From: Natronomonas gomsonensis
GTDB taxonomy: Archaea > Halobacteriota > Halobacteria > Halobacteriales > Haloarculaceae
Length of the DNA: 64,000 nucleotides
Assembly: GCF_013391635.1 (NCBI RefSeq)
Contig: NZ_JACAWU010000002.1
Span: 682,001-746,000, forward strand
Direction: 5' to 3'
Shown here: piece by piece, positions 1 through 7,798 of the stretch
Layout: every line of letters starts with the position of its first letter
How positions within the stretch are numbered: the first letter of the stretch is position 1
Position numbers and translations under genes: made by a program
The notes under the pieces: model-generated
Seen by the model: only the letters and a program-made list of their open reading frames with translations
Database searches by the model: none
What the model was told of the DNA's origin: nothing

Positions 1-347
1 CACTCGCCATCGTCGGTGAGTGGCTCCGGAGTTACGGGTCCGCCACCATCTGGTTGCTGTGGAACCTCCCGGCAGAGGGTCGTCTGGAACTCCCGGCGGA
101 CATCCCAAACGATGCTCACGTCGAGTCGGTCGAGGGGGCGAGACAGGGAACTAACGACGAGGGGTTCGTCGGCTACCGCTCGCCGTGTCACGAGACGCCG
201 GGACGAAACGAGTACCGGTTCAACGTCTACGCCCTGGAGTCACCGCTATCCATCGAGGGCGGTGCCGACCGCGACGTCTTCGACGAGGCCCTCGAAGGGA
301 GGGTCCGCTCCAGTACGACCCTCACCGCGGTTTACGAGCGGTTCTAG
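1..347 (+). CDS. PEBP / YbhB-YbcL family protein, C-terminal part
   Basis: The window opens inside this gene; the reading frame runs from base 3 to a TAG stop, giving about 114 residues. The sequence around WLLWNLP and the later NEYRFNVYALESPL segment match the phosphatidylethanolamine-binding-protein (Raf kinase inhibitor-like) fold, in which a ligand-pocket strand reads roughly H-x-Y-x-F-x-hydrophobic-Y-A-L. Here the usual His of that strand is Asn. Prokaryotic members bind small anionic ligands but mostly have no settled substrate. The stop codon shares a CTAG with the convergent gene that follows. The family call is good; the function is open because the N-terminus is outside the window. 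Confidence 0.7.
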   Translation, partial: LAIVGEWLRSYGSATIWLLWNLPAEGRLELPADIPNDAHVESVEGARQGTNDEGFVGYRSPCHETPGRNEYRFNVYALESPLSIEGGADRDVFDEALEGRVRSSTTLTAVYERF

Positions 348-796
348 AAGTCCGGAAGGTCGTCGGGAGCTTCGTATTCGGCCTCCCAGTCGATGTATTC
401 CTCTTTCAGCGTCCGGCTGACCGTGTCGCCGAACTCGGCCAGCGCCGCGTTGATACCGGACACCGTCTCCCAGGAGTTCAATTCGGGGTGGAGTTCCCGC
501 TCGCGCCAGTCCTCCGGGATGCCGGGGGCGTGGTAGCCAACCCGGTCGGCGAAGTCGTCCCAGAAGAAATCGAACTCGGCGAATAGGCCGAGCTCCTTGG
601 CGACGGCGAACTCCTCGGCGTCGAGGTCGGTGTGTGCCGCCCACTCATCGAAGGCATCGTCCCAGGCGCCGTCGGCGAGTAACTCCTCCAGTTCCTCGCG
701 GCGGTACTCTGTCCCCTGTACGTCCACGTCGTCGTACTCGCCGGTGTCGACCTCCGGCAGTTCGGGCGGTGCGGGCGCGTCGACGTTCAGTCCCAT
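344..796 (-). CDS. Haloarchaeal conserved hypothetical protein (150 aa)
   Basis: I do not recognise a described function. The protein is soluble, very acidic, rich in Trp and Tyr, with no signal peptide and no Cys motif. The start is placed at MGLNVDAP, because upstream codons read as low-complexity Arg-rich shadow sequence and a T-rich TATA-like stretch lies about 25 bases upstream. It is divergent from the UspA gene, and a 9-bp inverted repeat lies between the two starts. Its stop overlaps the stop of the PEBP-like gene by four bases. Confidence 0.7.
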   Translation of the reverse strand: MGLNVDAPAPPELPEVDTGEYDDVDVQGTEYRREELEELLADGAWDDAFDEWAAHTDLDAEEFAVAKELGLFAEFDFFWDDFADRVGYHAPGIPEDWRERELHPELNSWETVSGINAALAEFGDTVSRTLKEEYIDWEAEYEAPDDLPDF

Positions 797-805
797 ACCG
801 GCCGT

Positions 806-846
806 ACGTCGGGGAGGATGAAACCACCTCCGACGAACCCCGACGT
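806..846. repeat. Inverted repeat in a divergent promoter region
   Basis: ACGTCGGGG (806-814) and CCCCGACGT (838-846) are perfect 9-base arms around 23 bases. A second, shorter pairing AGG/CCT sits inside. It lies between the start of the minus-strand hypothetical gene and the TATA box of the UspA gene, so it could be an operator or a 5' hairpin. Confidence 0.5.
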
Positions 847-870
847 GGAACACGGCACGGCTCACCCACG

Positions 871-876
871 TTTAAC
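871..876 (+). promoter_or_regulatory. TATA box of the UspA gene
   Basis: TTTAAC is centred about 28 bases before the ATG, which fits a leaderless archaeal transcript. Confidence 0.6.
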
Positions 877-900
877 ACCGGTGACGGAGTACCTCCGGAC

Positions 901-1320
901 ATGCGTATCCTAGTTCCGTACGACGGCGCCGAGCAGGCCCGAAAGGCGCTCGACCACGCGGTCGAGCGCTACGGCGACGGCGAAATCGTCCTCCTGTACG
1001 TTCAGGACTTAGTCGCGGCGGGGTACGAGGCCTCCCCCGGGGCGGCACTGCCGGGGTACTGGAAGGAGTGGTACGAGGAGGCTCAAACCGAGGCCGAACA
1101 GTTGTTCGAGGAAGCACAAGCGCGCGTCGATGTGGACCTCGAGACCGAATCCGTCGTCGGCCGCCCGGAACGGGCAATCGTCGAGTACGTCGATGACAAC
1201 CCGGTCGACGCCGTCGTCATCGGGAGCCACGGCCGCAGCGGCGTCTCCCGGATTCTCCTCGGCAGCGTCGCGGAGACGGTCGTCCGCCGGTCGCCGGTTC
1301 CCGTTACCGTCGTCCGCTAG
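901..1320 (+). CDS. Universal stress protein, UspA family
   Basis: A single-domain 139-residue UspA-fold protein, cytoplasmic and usually dimeric. The N-terminus MRILVPYDG is the first strand with the family Asp. Near the C-terminus GSHGRSGVSRILLGSV fits the nucleotide-binding signature G-x2-G-x9-G-(S/T), so ATP binding is expected. Haloarchaea carry many such paralogues, and the individual role cannot be deduced. The ATG at 901 is preceded by a TATA box at the leaderless distance. The TAG stop overlaps the stop of the convergent thioesterase gene. Confidence 0.92.
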   Translation: MRILVPYDGAEQARKALDHAVERYGDGEIVLLYVQDLVAAGYEASPGAALPGYWKEWYEEAQTEAEQLFEEAQARVDVDLETESVVGRPERAIVEYVDDNPVDAVVIGSHGRSGVSRILLGSVAETVVRRSPVPVTVVR

Positions 1321-1757
1321 CGCGGCGCGTCGTCGAGCGCCTCCTCCAGAAGCTCTTCGCCCCGCTCCGAGGAGACGGTCAGTTCGGGCACCGTCGTCGT
1401 CGTTCGGTCGTCGTCTATCGCCACGAACACCATGTAGGACTCGGTTGTGAGCTGTGTCTCCTCTCGCCCGGGGTTCTCCCGATACACACGCGTCCTGATG
1501 TGGATGCTGCTCGTTCCGGCGCGGAAGACGTAGGACTTGACGAGGGCGACGTCGCCGACCTCGATGGGGCGCTTGAAGTTCACCTCGTCCATGTGGGCCG
1601 TCACGCAGGTCTCCCCGGAGAAGTGCATCGCGCTCATCGCACCGGCTTCGTCCATCCACTTCATCACGTTCCCCCCGTGGGCGGTGTCGAGGTTGTTCGC
1701 GTGGTTCGGTTGGACGATCCACCTGTTCTCGATGAGCGTGTCCAGTAGGTCCGTCAT
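1317..1757 (-). CDS. Acyl-CoA thioesterase, hotdog fold
   Basis: A 146-residue single hotdog domain of the YciA/BFIT type, which hydrolyses acyl-CoA to free acid and CoA. The stretch NHANNLDTAHGGNVMKWMDE carries the family active-site signature (N-x4-T-x-H-G-G-x4-W-x-D), with Asp/Glu acting on the long helix. The start MTDLLDTL is chosen because it begins the conserved domain and a T-rich TATA-like element lies about 30 bases upstream. The chain-length preference cannot be read from the sequence. It converges on the UspA gene with a four-base overlap. Confidence 0.9.
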   Translation of the reverse strand: MTDLLDTLIENRWIVQPNHANNLDTAHGGNVMKWMDEAGAMSAMHFSGETCVTAHMDEVNFKRPIEVGDVALVKSYVFRAGTSSIHIRTRVYRENPGREETQLTTESYMVFVAIDDDRTTTTVPELTVSSERGEELLEEALDDAPR

Positions 1758-1877
1758 CGCCGGTGTATCGGACGGCCGGCGTGAAAAGACCAGTCGGTTC
1801 CCTAGGGTCCCAATCGGGAGCCACCCCTCCGAGTTCGTCCCGACACACGTAAGCCGCTCGCCCGACTGAACCCGACA

Positions 1878-3380
1878 ATGAGCGAAGACGTCGAGGAGGG
1901 CTCCGTCCAGGTCGTCGGGACGGCGCACGTCTCCGAGGCGAGTGTCGAAGAGGTCGAGGACGTCATCGACGAGGAACGACCGGACGTGGTCGCCATCGAA
2001 CTCGACGAGGGGCGGTACCGCCAGATGAAAGGCGAGACGCCCGACGACCTCGACGCCGGCGACCTGTTGCGCGGCAACACCGTCTATCAGTTCCTCGCCT
2101 ACTGGATGCTCTCCTACGTACAGGCGCGTCTCGGCGACCGTCTCGACATCGAACCCGGTGCCGACATGAAAGCCGCAATCGACACCTCCGAGGCGCTAGG
2201 CATCGACGTGGCGCTCGTCGACCGGGACATTCAGGTGACGATTCAGCGCTTCTGGGCACGGCTCTCGTTTCTGGAGAAACTGAAGCTCGTCGGAAGCCTC
2301 TCTATCGGGTTCGGAACGCCCGTCGAAGTCGGCATGGGCGTCGGCATCGGAGTCGGATTGGTCGTCTCGATACTCGCGGGCGCCCTCGCGGGACCGTTCG
2401 TCGTGCCCGCCGGCATCGGACCGGGTATTCTCGTGGGCATCGCCGACACGCTTTTGGTCGCGTTGGCGGTCGGCCTCGGCTTCGGAATGGTACTGACCGC
2501 CATCCTCGAACGGATGGTCCCGGAGGAAGACATCGACGACATAGACATCGAACAGATGACCGACACCGACGTGGTCGGCGCGATGATGGAGGAGTTCCGG
2601 CGATTCTCTCCGGGCGGTGCGGAGGCCCTCATCGACGAGCGGGACGCCTACATCGCCCACCAACTCGTCGCGTTGCGCGACCAGGGCAAACACGTCGTCG
2701 CCATCGTCGGCGCCGGACACCGCGAGGGCATCGAACGCTACCTCGAACGCCCGTCGCTGTTGCCGCCGATGGCGGAGTTGACCGGCCGAACCTCCGGCAG
2801 TCGGTTCTCGCTGTACAAACTGTTCGGCTACCTGTTCACGCTTGGCTTTCTGGTCTTTTTCGTCCTGCTGGCTATCGCGACCTACACAGGCGTCGAGGGT
2901 GCCTCGAGCGAGTTGCTGTTCCGGCTGTTTGCGGCGTGGTTCCTCGTCAACGGAATACTCGCATTCGGCCTCGCCAAACTCGCGGGCGCCCACTGGCGCT
3001 CTGCGGGTGTCGGCGGCGGCATCGCGTGGCTGACGAGCGTCAACCCGCTGCTCGCGCCGGGGTGGTTCGCCGGCTACGTCGAGTTGCGGTATCTCGACGT
3101 GAACGTCAGCGACATCTCGACGCTCAACGAAATCCTCTCGGACGAGGAGGCGCCGATTCGAGACCTCTGGCGGAACCTCAGGGACGTGCCGTTGTTCCGG
3201 CTCATCATGATAGTCGCGCTGACGAACGTCGGGAGCTTCGTCGGGAGCGTGCTCTTCGCGACGGTGTTGCTGCCGTACGTGTTCGCCGGGTCGGGAATCG
3301 AAGGCGCCGACGGCGTCGCTCGGCTGATGCTCGAGGCGGCTCGAAACAGCGTCGACCTGCTAACGGGGGCGGTCGCATGA
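1878..3380 (+). CDS. TraB/GumN-family membrane protein
   Basis: A 500-residue protein with an N-terminal TraB domain. The two family motifs are present: GTAH at residues 14-17 and GAGH near residue 275, which in this superfamily line up as putative metal- or catalytic-site residues related to the Tiki/EreA fold. Hydrophobic segments at about residues 145-210 and a cluster from about 310 to 480 make it an integral membrane protein. Archaeal members are often labelled conjugal transfer TraB, but nothing here suggests conjugation. Its TGA overlaps the ATG of the M50 protease, so the two are co-translated. Confidence 0.88.
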   Translation: MSEDVEEGSVQVVGTAHVSEASVEEVEDVIDEERPDVVAIELDEGRYRQMKGETPDDLDAGDLLRGNTVYQFLAYWMLSYVQARLGDRLDIEPGADMKAAIDTSEALGIDVALVDRDIQVTIQRFWARLSFLEKLKLVGSLSIGFGTPVEVGMGVGIGVGLVVSILAGALAGPFVVPAGIGPGILVGIADTLLVALAVGLGFGMVLTAILERMVPEEDIDDIDIEQMTDTDVVGAMMEEFRRFSPGGAEALIDERDAYIAHQLVALRDQGKHVVAIVGAGHREGIERYLERPSLLPPMAELTGRTSGSRFSLYKLFGYLFTLGFLVFFVLLAIATYTGVEGASSELLFRLFAAWFLVNGILAFGLAKLAGAHWRSAGVGGGIAWLTSVNPLLAPGWFAGYVELRYLDVNVSDISTLNEILSDEEAPIRDLWRNLRDVPLFRLIMIVALTNVGSFVGSVLFATVLLPYVFAGSGIEGADGVARLMLEAARNSVDLLTGAVA

Positions 3381-4024
3381 GCGGACTCACGCTCGCGGAC
3401 GTTCGGTTCTACCCGGACGAACTTCGGGACTTGGCTATCGCATGGGGCGCGTTGGGACTGGCGTTTACGCTGTTCATCTTCGTTTCGACCGGCCGGCAGG
3501 TGTTCCCCGATATCGCAGGCGCCGTCACGTCGCCGCTCTTCGTTCGCGTGTTCGCGCTCAGCGTGCTGACCGTCGGGGTCGGGTTCCTCCTCCACGAGTT
3601 GGCTCACAAGGTCGTCGCGGTCAGGTTCGGCCAGATTGCGGCGTTCAAAGCCGACTACGCCATGCTCGCGCTGTGTGTCGGAGCCGCCTTCGCTGGATTC
3701 CTCTTCGCCGCGCCAGGAGCAGTGTATCACCGCGGACGAATCACCGAACGGCAGAACGGACTGGTCTCGGTTGCTGGCCCGCTGACGAACGTCGTCCTCG
3801 TCGCCGTGTTCCTTCCGTTCGTCTTCTTCGGCGGATTCGTCGGCGAACTCGGGCAGTTGGGCGTGACCATAAACGCCGTCCTCGCGGCGTTCAATATGAT
3901 TCCGTTCGGGCCCCTAGATGGCAAAAAGGTGATCTCGTGGAGTAAAGCCGTCTTCGCGGTCGTCTTCGCCGGCACGGTTTTGCTCGCCGCCGGGGCGTTC
4001 ATTTTCGTCGGCTTCCCGTACTAA
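3377..4024 (+). CDS. Site-2-type intramembrane metalloprotease (M50)
   Basis: A 215-residue polytopic protein. HELAH at residues 73-77 inside a membrane segment is the zinc-binding HExxH, and GPLDG at 178-182 supplies the third zinc ligand (Asp181), as in S2P proteases. There is no PDZ or CBS domain, so it is a minimal core enzyme. Family members cut substrates within the membrane, often to release transcription factors. It overlaps the TraB-family gene by ATGA, which makes a functional link likely. A histidine kinase follows with its own promoter. The natural substrate is unknown. Confidence 0.88.
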   Translation: MSGLTLADVRFYPDELRDLAIAWGALGLAFTLFIFVSTGRQVFPDIAGAVTSPLFVRVFALSVLTVGVGFLLHELAHKVVAVRFGQIAAFKADYAMLALCVGAAFAGFLFAAPGAVYHRGRITERQNGLVSVAGPLTNVVLVAVFLPFVFFGGFVGELGQLGVTINAVLAAFNMIPFGPLDGKKVISWSKAVFAVVFAGTVLLAAGAFIFVGFPY

Positions 4025-4054
4025 CCGACTTCAAGCGCCGAAATCGCTGGAGGG

Positions 4055-4062
4055 TATTTATA
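4055..4062 (+). promoter_or_regulatory. TATA box of the histidine kinase gene
   Basis: TATTTATA is centred about 26 bases before the GTG start, so the kinase mRNA is probably leaderless and starts with GTG. Confidence 0.65.
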
Positions 4063-4084
4063 CTGGAACACCGCATCTCCACCC

Positions 4085-5176
4085 GTGAGCTACACGTATC
4101 GGGAGACTGTCGTCAGAACGACCCCGGTCGTGCTCATTGGGGGGCTGGGAGTGACGCTGCTCGTCGCTGCCGCACTCTACCTGTGGCAGCATCGACCCAC
4201 CGTCCCCTCGACGGCCGTCGTCATCGGGTTCGTCTTCGCGCTCGTCGTCGTCGCTTCCGGAGCGCTTCTCTACGTGAGCCTGCGACTCGCTCGAACCCAA
4301 CTCGACAGTCAAAAGCGGTGGTGGGCAAGTCTCTGGACGCTGCTCGGGTTTGCCGGTATCGTCGCTATCGTCGCCCTCGCCCAAGGCTGGCGGTCGCTGC
4401 ATCAGTCGATGGACCCAACGGTGATGTTGGGCGAATTGTTGCTCGCGGGGACGGCCGGGTCGGTCGCCGGCTTGCTCATCGGCGTCTCGACCGTCGATTC
4501 GATGACCTCGGACGAGGCGGCCGAGCGACAGCGCGACGGCCTCGTGTTCGTCAATCGGCTGCTCCGACACAACGTCCGGAACAGCATCCAGGTCATCCAG
4601 TCGTACGCCGACCTCGTCGAAAGCGAGACCGCCGATGACACCGTCGCCCGCCATTCGGAACTCATCGCCGAACGCTCACGACACCTCAACACGGTCATCG
4701 ACGAAGCACAGACGCTGACCGAGTCGCTATCGGGCGGATTGTACCTCACGTCGACGGACCTCTCGTCGACGTTGCGATGCGTCGTCGAGGCGAGAGCGGA
4801 GGCGTCGCCGGAGGCGACGTTCCGAACCGACATCGAGGACGGACTGTCGGTTCACGCCGACAGCCTCATCGACACGATATTCGAGAACTTGCTGTCGAAC
4901 GCGGTCGAACATCACGACGGAACGCCGACAGTGACGGTGACCGCAGAGCGGACCTTCGGTGAAGTCGTCGTGCGCATCTCGGACGACGGTCCGAGCATTC
5001 CACCGGAGAAACGGGAGAGTTACTTCCAGCCCGGAACCCGAACCCCCGACAGCGACGGCGAAGGGTTCGGGCTGTATCTCGTCAGAACCCTGGTGTCCCG
5101 ATACAACGGTGAGGTGACCATCGAGGACAACGAGCCACGCGGCACCGTCGTGACTGTTCGACTCCCAGCGGCGTGA
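4085..5176 (+). CDS. Membrane histidine kinase
   Basis: A 363-residue sensor kinase. Four membrane helices (about 13-33, 42-64, 80-99, 113-135) form the sensor part without an extracytoplasmic domain. The H-box LLRHNVRNSIQV places the phosphorylated His at 162. The ATPase domain shows the N-box ENLLSNAVEHH, the G1-type box SDDGPSIPPE, and GEGFGLYLV. The H-R-N arrangement is the common haloarchaeal variant. No response regulator is adjacent, so this is an orphan kinase. The start is a GTG supported by a TATA box 26 bases upstream. The signal sensed is unknown, and a membrane property is possible given the sensor architecture. Confidence 0.92.
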   Translation: MSYTYRETVVRTTPVVLIGGLGVTLLVAAALYLWQHRPTVPSTAVVIGFVFALVVVASGALLYVSLRLARTQLDSQKRWWASLWTLLGFAGIVAIVALAQGWRSLHQSMDPTVMLGELLLAGTAGSVAGLLIGVSTVDSMTSDEAAERQRDGLVFVNRLLRHNVRNSIQVIQSYADLVESETADDTVARHSELIAERSRHLNTVIDEAQTLTESLSGGLYLTSTDLSSTLRCVVEARAEASPEATFRTDIEDGLSVHADSLIDTIFENLLSNAVEHHDGTPTVTVTAERTFGEVVVRISDDGPSIPPEKRESYFQPGTRTPDSDGEGFGLYLVRTLVSRYNGEVTIEDNEPRGTVVTVRLPAA

Positions 5177-5219
5177 GCCAACCGACGCGCTTTTGCTCCG
5201 GTCGGACCGCCCATTGGAT

Positions 5220-6194
5220 ATGACCGACGAGAACGACGAGGGACTCACCTACGCGGAGACGGGCGTCGACATCGACGCGAGCGAAGCCGCGACCGCCGCA
5301 CTCATCGGGGCCGTCGGCGAGTTCGAGGGCGACTACGCCGGGTTGGTCGACATCGGCGATCGGTATCTCGCTCTCGCGACGGACGGCGTCGGGACGAAAC
5401 TGCTCGTCGCTGAGGCCCTCGACGACTACTCGACTATCGGCATCGACTGCATCGCGATGAACGTCAACGACCTCATCGCGACGGGAGTGACGCCCGTCGC
5501 CTTCGTCGATTACCTCGCGGTCGACGCTCCGGACGACGACACCTCCGAGGCAGTCGGCGAGGGGCTCTCGGCGGGCGCGGAGCGCGCCGAAATCGCCCTC
5601 GTCGGTGGCGAGACGGCGGTGATGCCCGATGTCATCAAGGGGCTGGACCTCGCCGGCGCCTGCGCCGGACTGGCGACGGAGGACGAGCTGTTCGACGGCG
5701 AGGCGCAGGCCGGTGACGCCCTCGTTGGACTTCCATCCTCGGGGATTCACTCCAACGGACTGACGCTGGCACGCGAGGCCGCGACGCTGAACCACGAGTA
5801 CACCGACCCGTTCCCCTACGACGACCGAACCGTCGGCGAGGTGTTGCTGGAACCGACGCGCATCTACCGGGAGGTACTCGAACCGCTCCACGCCGTCGAG
5901 ACGCACGCGGCGGCCCACGTCACGGGTGGCGGGTGGACGAACCTCTCGCGAATGGGCGAGTTCCGCTACGCCATCGACGACCCCTTCGAGGCCCAGCCGG
6001 TGTTCGAGTTCGTCCAAGAGGAGGGTGACGTGAGCGACGAGGAGATGCACCGGACGTTCAACATGGGAACCGGCTTCGTCGCGGCGCTGCCCGATGACGA
6101 CGCCGACGCCGTCGTCGACGAACTCGACGACGCACGTGTTATCGGCAGCGTCGAATCCGGGGATAGCGTCGAGGTTCGAGGTCTGGAGTTGTAG
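5220..6194 (+). CDS. purM: Phosphoribosylformylglycinamidine cyclo-ligase
   Basis: A 324-residue AIR synthetase of the purine pathway; it closes the imidazole ring of FGAM using ATP to give aminoimidazole ribotide. Typical landmarks are the N-terminal YAETGVDIDA, the ATP-binding segment ATDGVGTKLLVA, the AMNVNDLIATG stretch, and the late HVTGGGWTNLSRM loop. The start at MTDENDEG is preferred over an upstream TTG in the same frame. Purine genes are scattered here: purD lies about 30 kb away. It is probably transcribed separately from the histidine kinase, which ends 43 bases earlier. Confidence 0.95.
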   Translation: MTDENDEGLTYAETGVDIDASEAATAALIGAVGEFEGDYAGLVDIGDRYLALATDGVGTKLLVAEALDDYSTIGIDCIAMNVNDLIATGVTPVAFVDYLAVDAPDDDTSEAVGEGLSAGAERAEIALVGGETAVMPDVIKGLDLAGACAGLATEDELFDGEAQAGDALVGLPSSGIHSNGLTLAREAATLNHEYTDPFPYDDRTVGEVLLEPTRIYREVLEPLHAVETHAAAHVTGGGWTNLSRMGEFRYAIDDPFEAQPVFEFVQEEGDVSDEEMHRTFNMGTGFVAALPDDDADAVVDELDDARVIGSVESGDSVEVRGLEL

Positions 6195-6281
6195 GCGAAC
6201 AGGCGAGGCGAGACGGTGGCGGTCGACCCTGCCCCACGCTCCCGCCTTGGGGGCCGACCGCCGACGCACGACGCATACGCC

Positions 6282-6320
6282 GGTTGGTCCCGTTTTGGTA
6301 CTTGAACCCTCGGACCGACC
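6282..6320. repeat. Imperfect hairpin upstream of the HTH-CBS gene
   Basis: GGTTGGTCC (6282-6290) can pair with GGACCGACC (6312-6320) over nine positions, one being a G-T wobble, with a 21-base loop. It lies downstream of purM and upstream of the next TATA box, so a purM 3' end structure is the simplest reading. No T-run follows. Confidence 0.4.
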
Positions 6321-6338
6321 GTAACACGGGCCGGTGGC

Positions 6339-6348
6339 TTTTTGTATA
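6339..6348 (+). promoter_or_regulatory. TATA box of the HTH-CBS gene
   Basis: TTTTTGTATA ends about 21 bases before the ATG at 6369. This spacing supports that ATG rather than the TTG nine bases earlier. Confidence 0.55.
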
Positions 6349-6368
6349 ACTGTTAGTTATTGGTTCGT

Positions 6369-6917
6369 ATGGGAACCGACCTGCCGACGCCGGCGGACCT
6401 CCGTGAGCGGCGGACGAGTCTGGAGTTGACCCAGAGCGAACTGGCCGACCGCGCGGACGTGTCACAGCCACTCATCGCGCGCATCGAGGGGGGCGATGTC
6501 GACCCGCGACTCTCGACGCTCCGGCGTATCGTGGGGGCACTGGACGAAGCCGAAAGCGCGGTGATGCACGCGAACGACATCATGCACGAAGGCGTCATCA
6601 GCGTCGCGCCGGACGACAGCGTCCGCGAGGCTATCGACCTGATGGTGAAAGAAGGCTACTCACAACTCCCAGTCGTCCGGGACGGCCGACCGCAGGGAAT
6701 CATCTCGAACTCGGATATCAGGCAACTCGACGATGAGAACGCCGGCGAACTCCCCGTCGCCGACGTGATGCGGGAGGCGATTACGACGGTCGAACCCGAC
6801 GCCACCCTCGACGAGGTCAACGCCCACCTCAACCATCAGGACGCCGTGATGGTCGTCAGAGACGGGCAACTGGAGGGTATCATCACCGAGGCCGACGTCG
6901 CGGCCCACATGTCCTAG
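6369..6917 (+). CDS. HTH (XRE-type) regulator with two CBS domains
   Basis: A 182-residue protein with an N-terminal helix-turn-helix (LTQSELADRADVSQPLIARI, about residues 18-37 and flanks) followed by a CBS pair (about 68-120 and 128-182; IMHEGVISVAPDDSVREAI and DVMREAITTVEPDATLDEV). CBS pairs bind adenosine nucleotides or SAM, so this looks like a metabolite-sensing transcription regulator; the ligand is unknown. This architecture is widespread in archaea. It starts at the ATG, nine bases inside a possible TTG start, in line with the TATA position. It converges on the DUF555 gene with a CTAG overlap. Confidence 0.92.
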   Translation: MGTDLPTPADLRERRTSLELTQSELADRADVSQPLIARIEGGDVDPRLSTLRRIVGALDEAESAVMHANDIMHEGVISVAPDDSVREAIDLMVKEGYSQLPVVRDGRPQGIISNSDIRQLDDENAGELPVADVMREAITTVEPDATLDEVNAHLNHQDAVMVVRDGQLEGIITEADVAAHMS

Positions 6918-7276
6918 TTGTCGTCGTCTGCGTCGTCGGTTTCGAATACCTCGATGACTTTCAGCGGAACGTCACGGAGCGCGCCGCCGACTTCGCTCTT
7001 CGCGATGCGGGAGGCGTGCTGTTTGCTGTCGGCGTTGAACACTTTCATCTCCAGCAAGAGGCCGACCAACGCGGTGTCGGCGGCGATGAAGGCAGAGTCG
7101 AACGCCTCGCCACAGGCCGGACAGGGCGTCGCTCCGACCTCGACTTCGACGTAGTCCATCTCTTCGCTGTTGAGCCGTTTGCCGGCTTCGCTGACGGCCA
7201 CCCCGATGGCGTCGTCTATCTCCTCGACGTCACGCACCAGCCACGCGGCTTCCATCGCGACGAGGTAGTTGCTCAT
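6914..7276 (-). CDS. DUF555 / UPF0212 family protein
   Basis: A 120-residue archaeal-specific protein of the UPF0212 family. It has one CPACG knuckle near residue 52 that could bind a metal in a dimer, and an acidic tail. No biochemical function is established for the family. The start MSNYLVAMEAAW is typical for it. Upstream lies the only gap in the window longer than 300 bases. Confidence 0.88.
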   Translation of the reverse strand: MSNYLVAMEAAWLVRDVEEIDDAIGVAVSEAGKRLNSEEMDYVEVEVGATPCPACGEAFDSAFIAADTALVGLLLEMKVFNADSKQHASRIAKSEVGGALRDVPLKVIEVFETDDADDDN

Positions 7277-7330
7277 ACCCGAACCCTGCGGCCCCCGACG
7301 GATAGCCCTATTGTTTCAGGAGCGCCGACT

Positions 7331-7366
7331 CGCGATCCCGTCTGTCTATCGCTGAATCGGATCGCG
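7331..7366. repeat. Perfect inverted repeat, possible operator or leader hairpin
   Basis: CGCGATCC (7331-7338) and GGATCGCG (7359-7366) are exact complements separated by 20 bases. It lies 55-90 bases upstream of the DUF555 start. Confidence 0.5.
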
Positions 7367-7549
7367 CACGTCACCGCCAACGTTCTCATAAGTTATGGCG
7401 ATGACGCTGGCCGGATACGTGGGTAATCCACCGACGCCGACGGCTACACAACCTCAGTTCGTCGAAACACAAATCGACTGGAATCGCATGACTGCAGGGC
7501 CGCTGTTCTGCACGATTTATCATTCGACACGGCGACACGAGAGGAAAGC

Positions 7550-7556
7550 TTATATC
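7550..7556 (+). promoter_or_regulatory. TATA box of the 58-residue membrane-protein gene
   Basis: TTATATC is centred about 29 bases before the ATG at 7582. Confidence 0.65.
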
Positions 7557-7581
7557 CACCTACCTGATTGCCACGACCGAG

Positions 7582-7758
7582 ATGGAATCCAAGGCGTACC
7601 GGGCGGTCGTGTTCGCTCTGTACCAGTTCAGCATCGTCCTCGGCATCACCCTGCTCCCCGTCGGGCTCGTGGCCAAGCGAGCGGGCATCCCGTTCCCCAT
7701 CGGGCGACTCGTCGAGCGGCTCGGCGAGGCGCACGAGAAAGCGGAATCGGCGGCCTGA
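7582..7758 (+). CDS. Small haloarchaeal membrane protein (58 aa)
   Basis: A short gene starting MESKAYRAVVFALYQF and ending in an acidic/basic tail. Residues about 8-30 form one hydrophobic helix, followed by KRAGIPFPIGRLVERLGEAH, which is probably an amphipathic segment on the cytoplasmic face. A TATA box sits at the leaderless distance, and the codon use matches its neighbours, so it is very likely expressed. It precedes the proteasome beta gene, which has its own TATA box. Function unknown. Confidence 0.75.
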   Translation: MESKAYRAVVFALYQFSIVLGITLLPVGLVAKRAGIPFPIGRLVERLGEAHEKAESAA

Positions 7759-7766
7759 CCGGAAGG

Positions 7767-7773
7767 TTTTATC
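7767..7773 (+). promoter_or_regulatory. TATA box of psmB
   Basis: TTTTATC is centred about 29 bases before the psmB ATG, so psmB can be transcribed on its own. Confidence 0.65.
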
Positions 7774-7798
7774 TGCGGTCGGTTTCTACCGCAGTGCA

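Larger units (their letters stand above)
7277..7581. other. 305-base gap between the DUF555 gene and a small membrane-protein gene
   Basis: I find no credible gene here. It contains a perfect 8-base inverted repeat (7331-7366) on the DUF555 side and a TATA box (7550-7556) for the rightward gene. Open frames that cross it read into the proteasome gene in the wrong frame and have no domain character. Confidence 0.6.

Noticed and set aside
1878..3380. Reading the TraB-family gene as a sign of conjugation or a mobile element
   Set aside because: Archaeal TraB-family proteins are chromosomal membrane proteins, and no transfer, integrase or plasmid genes are near.
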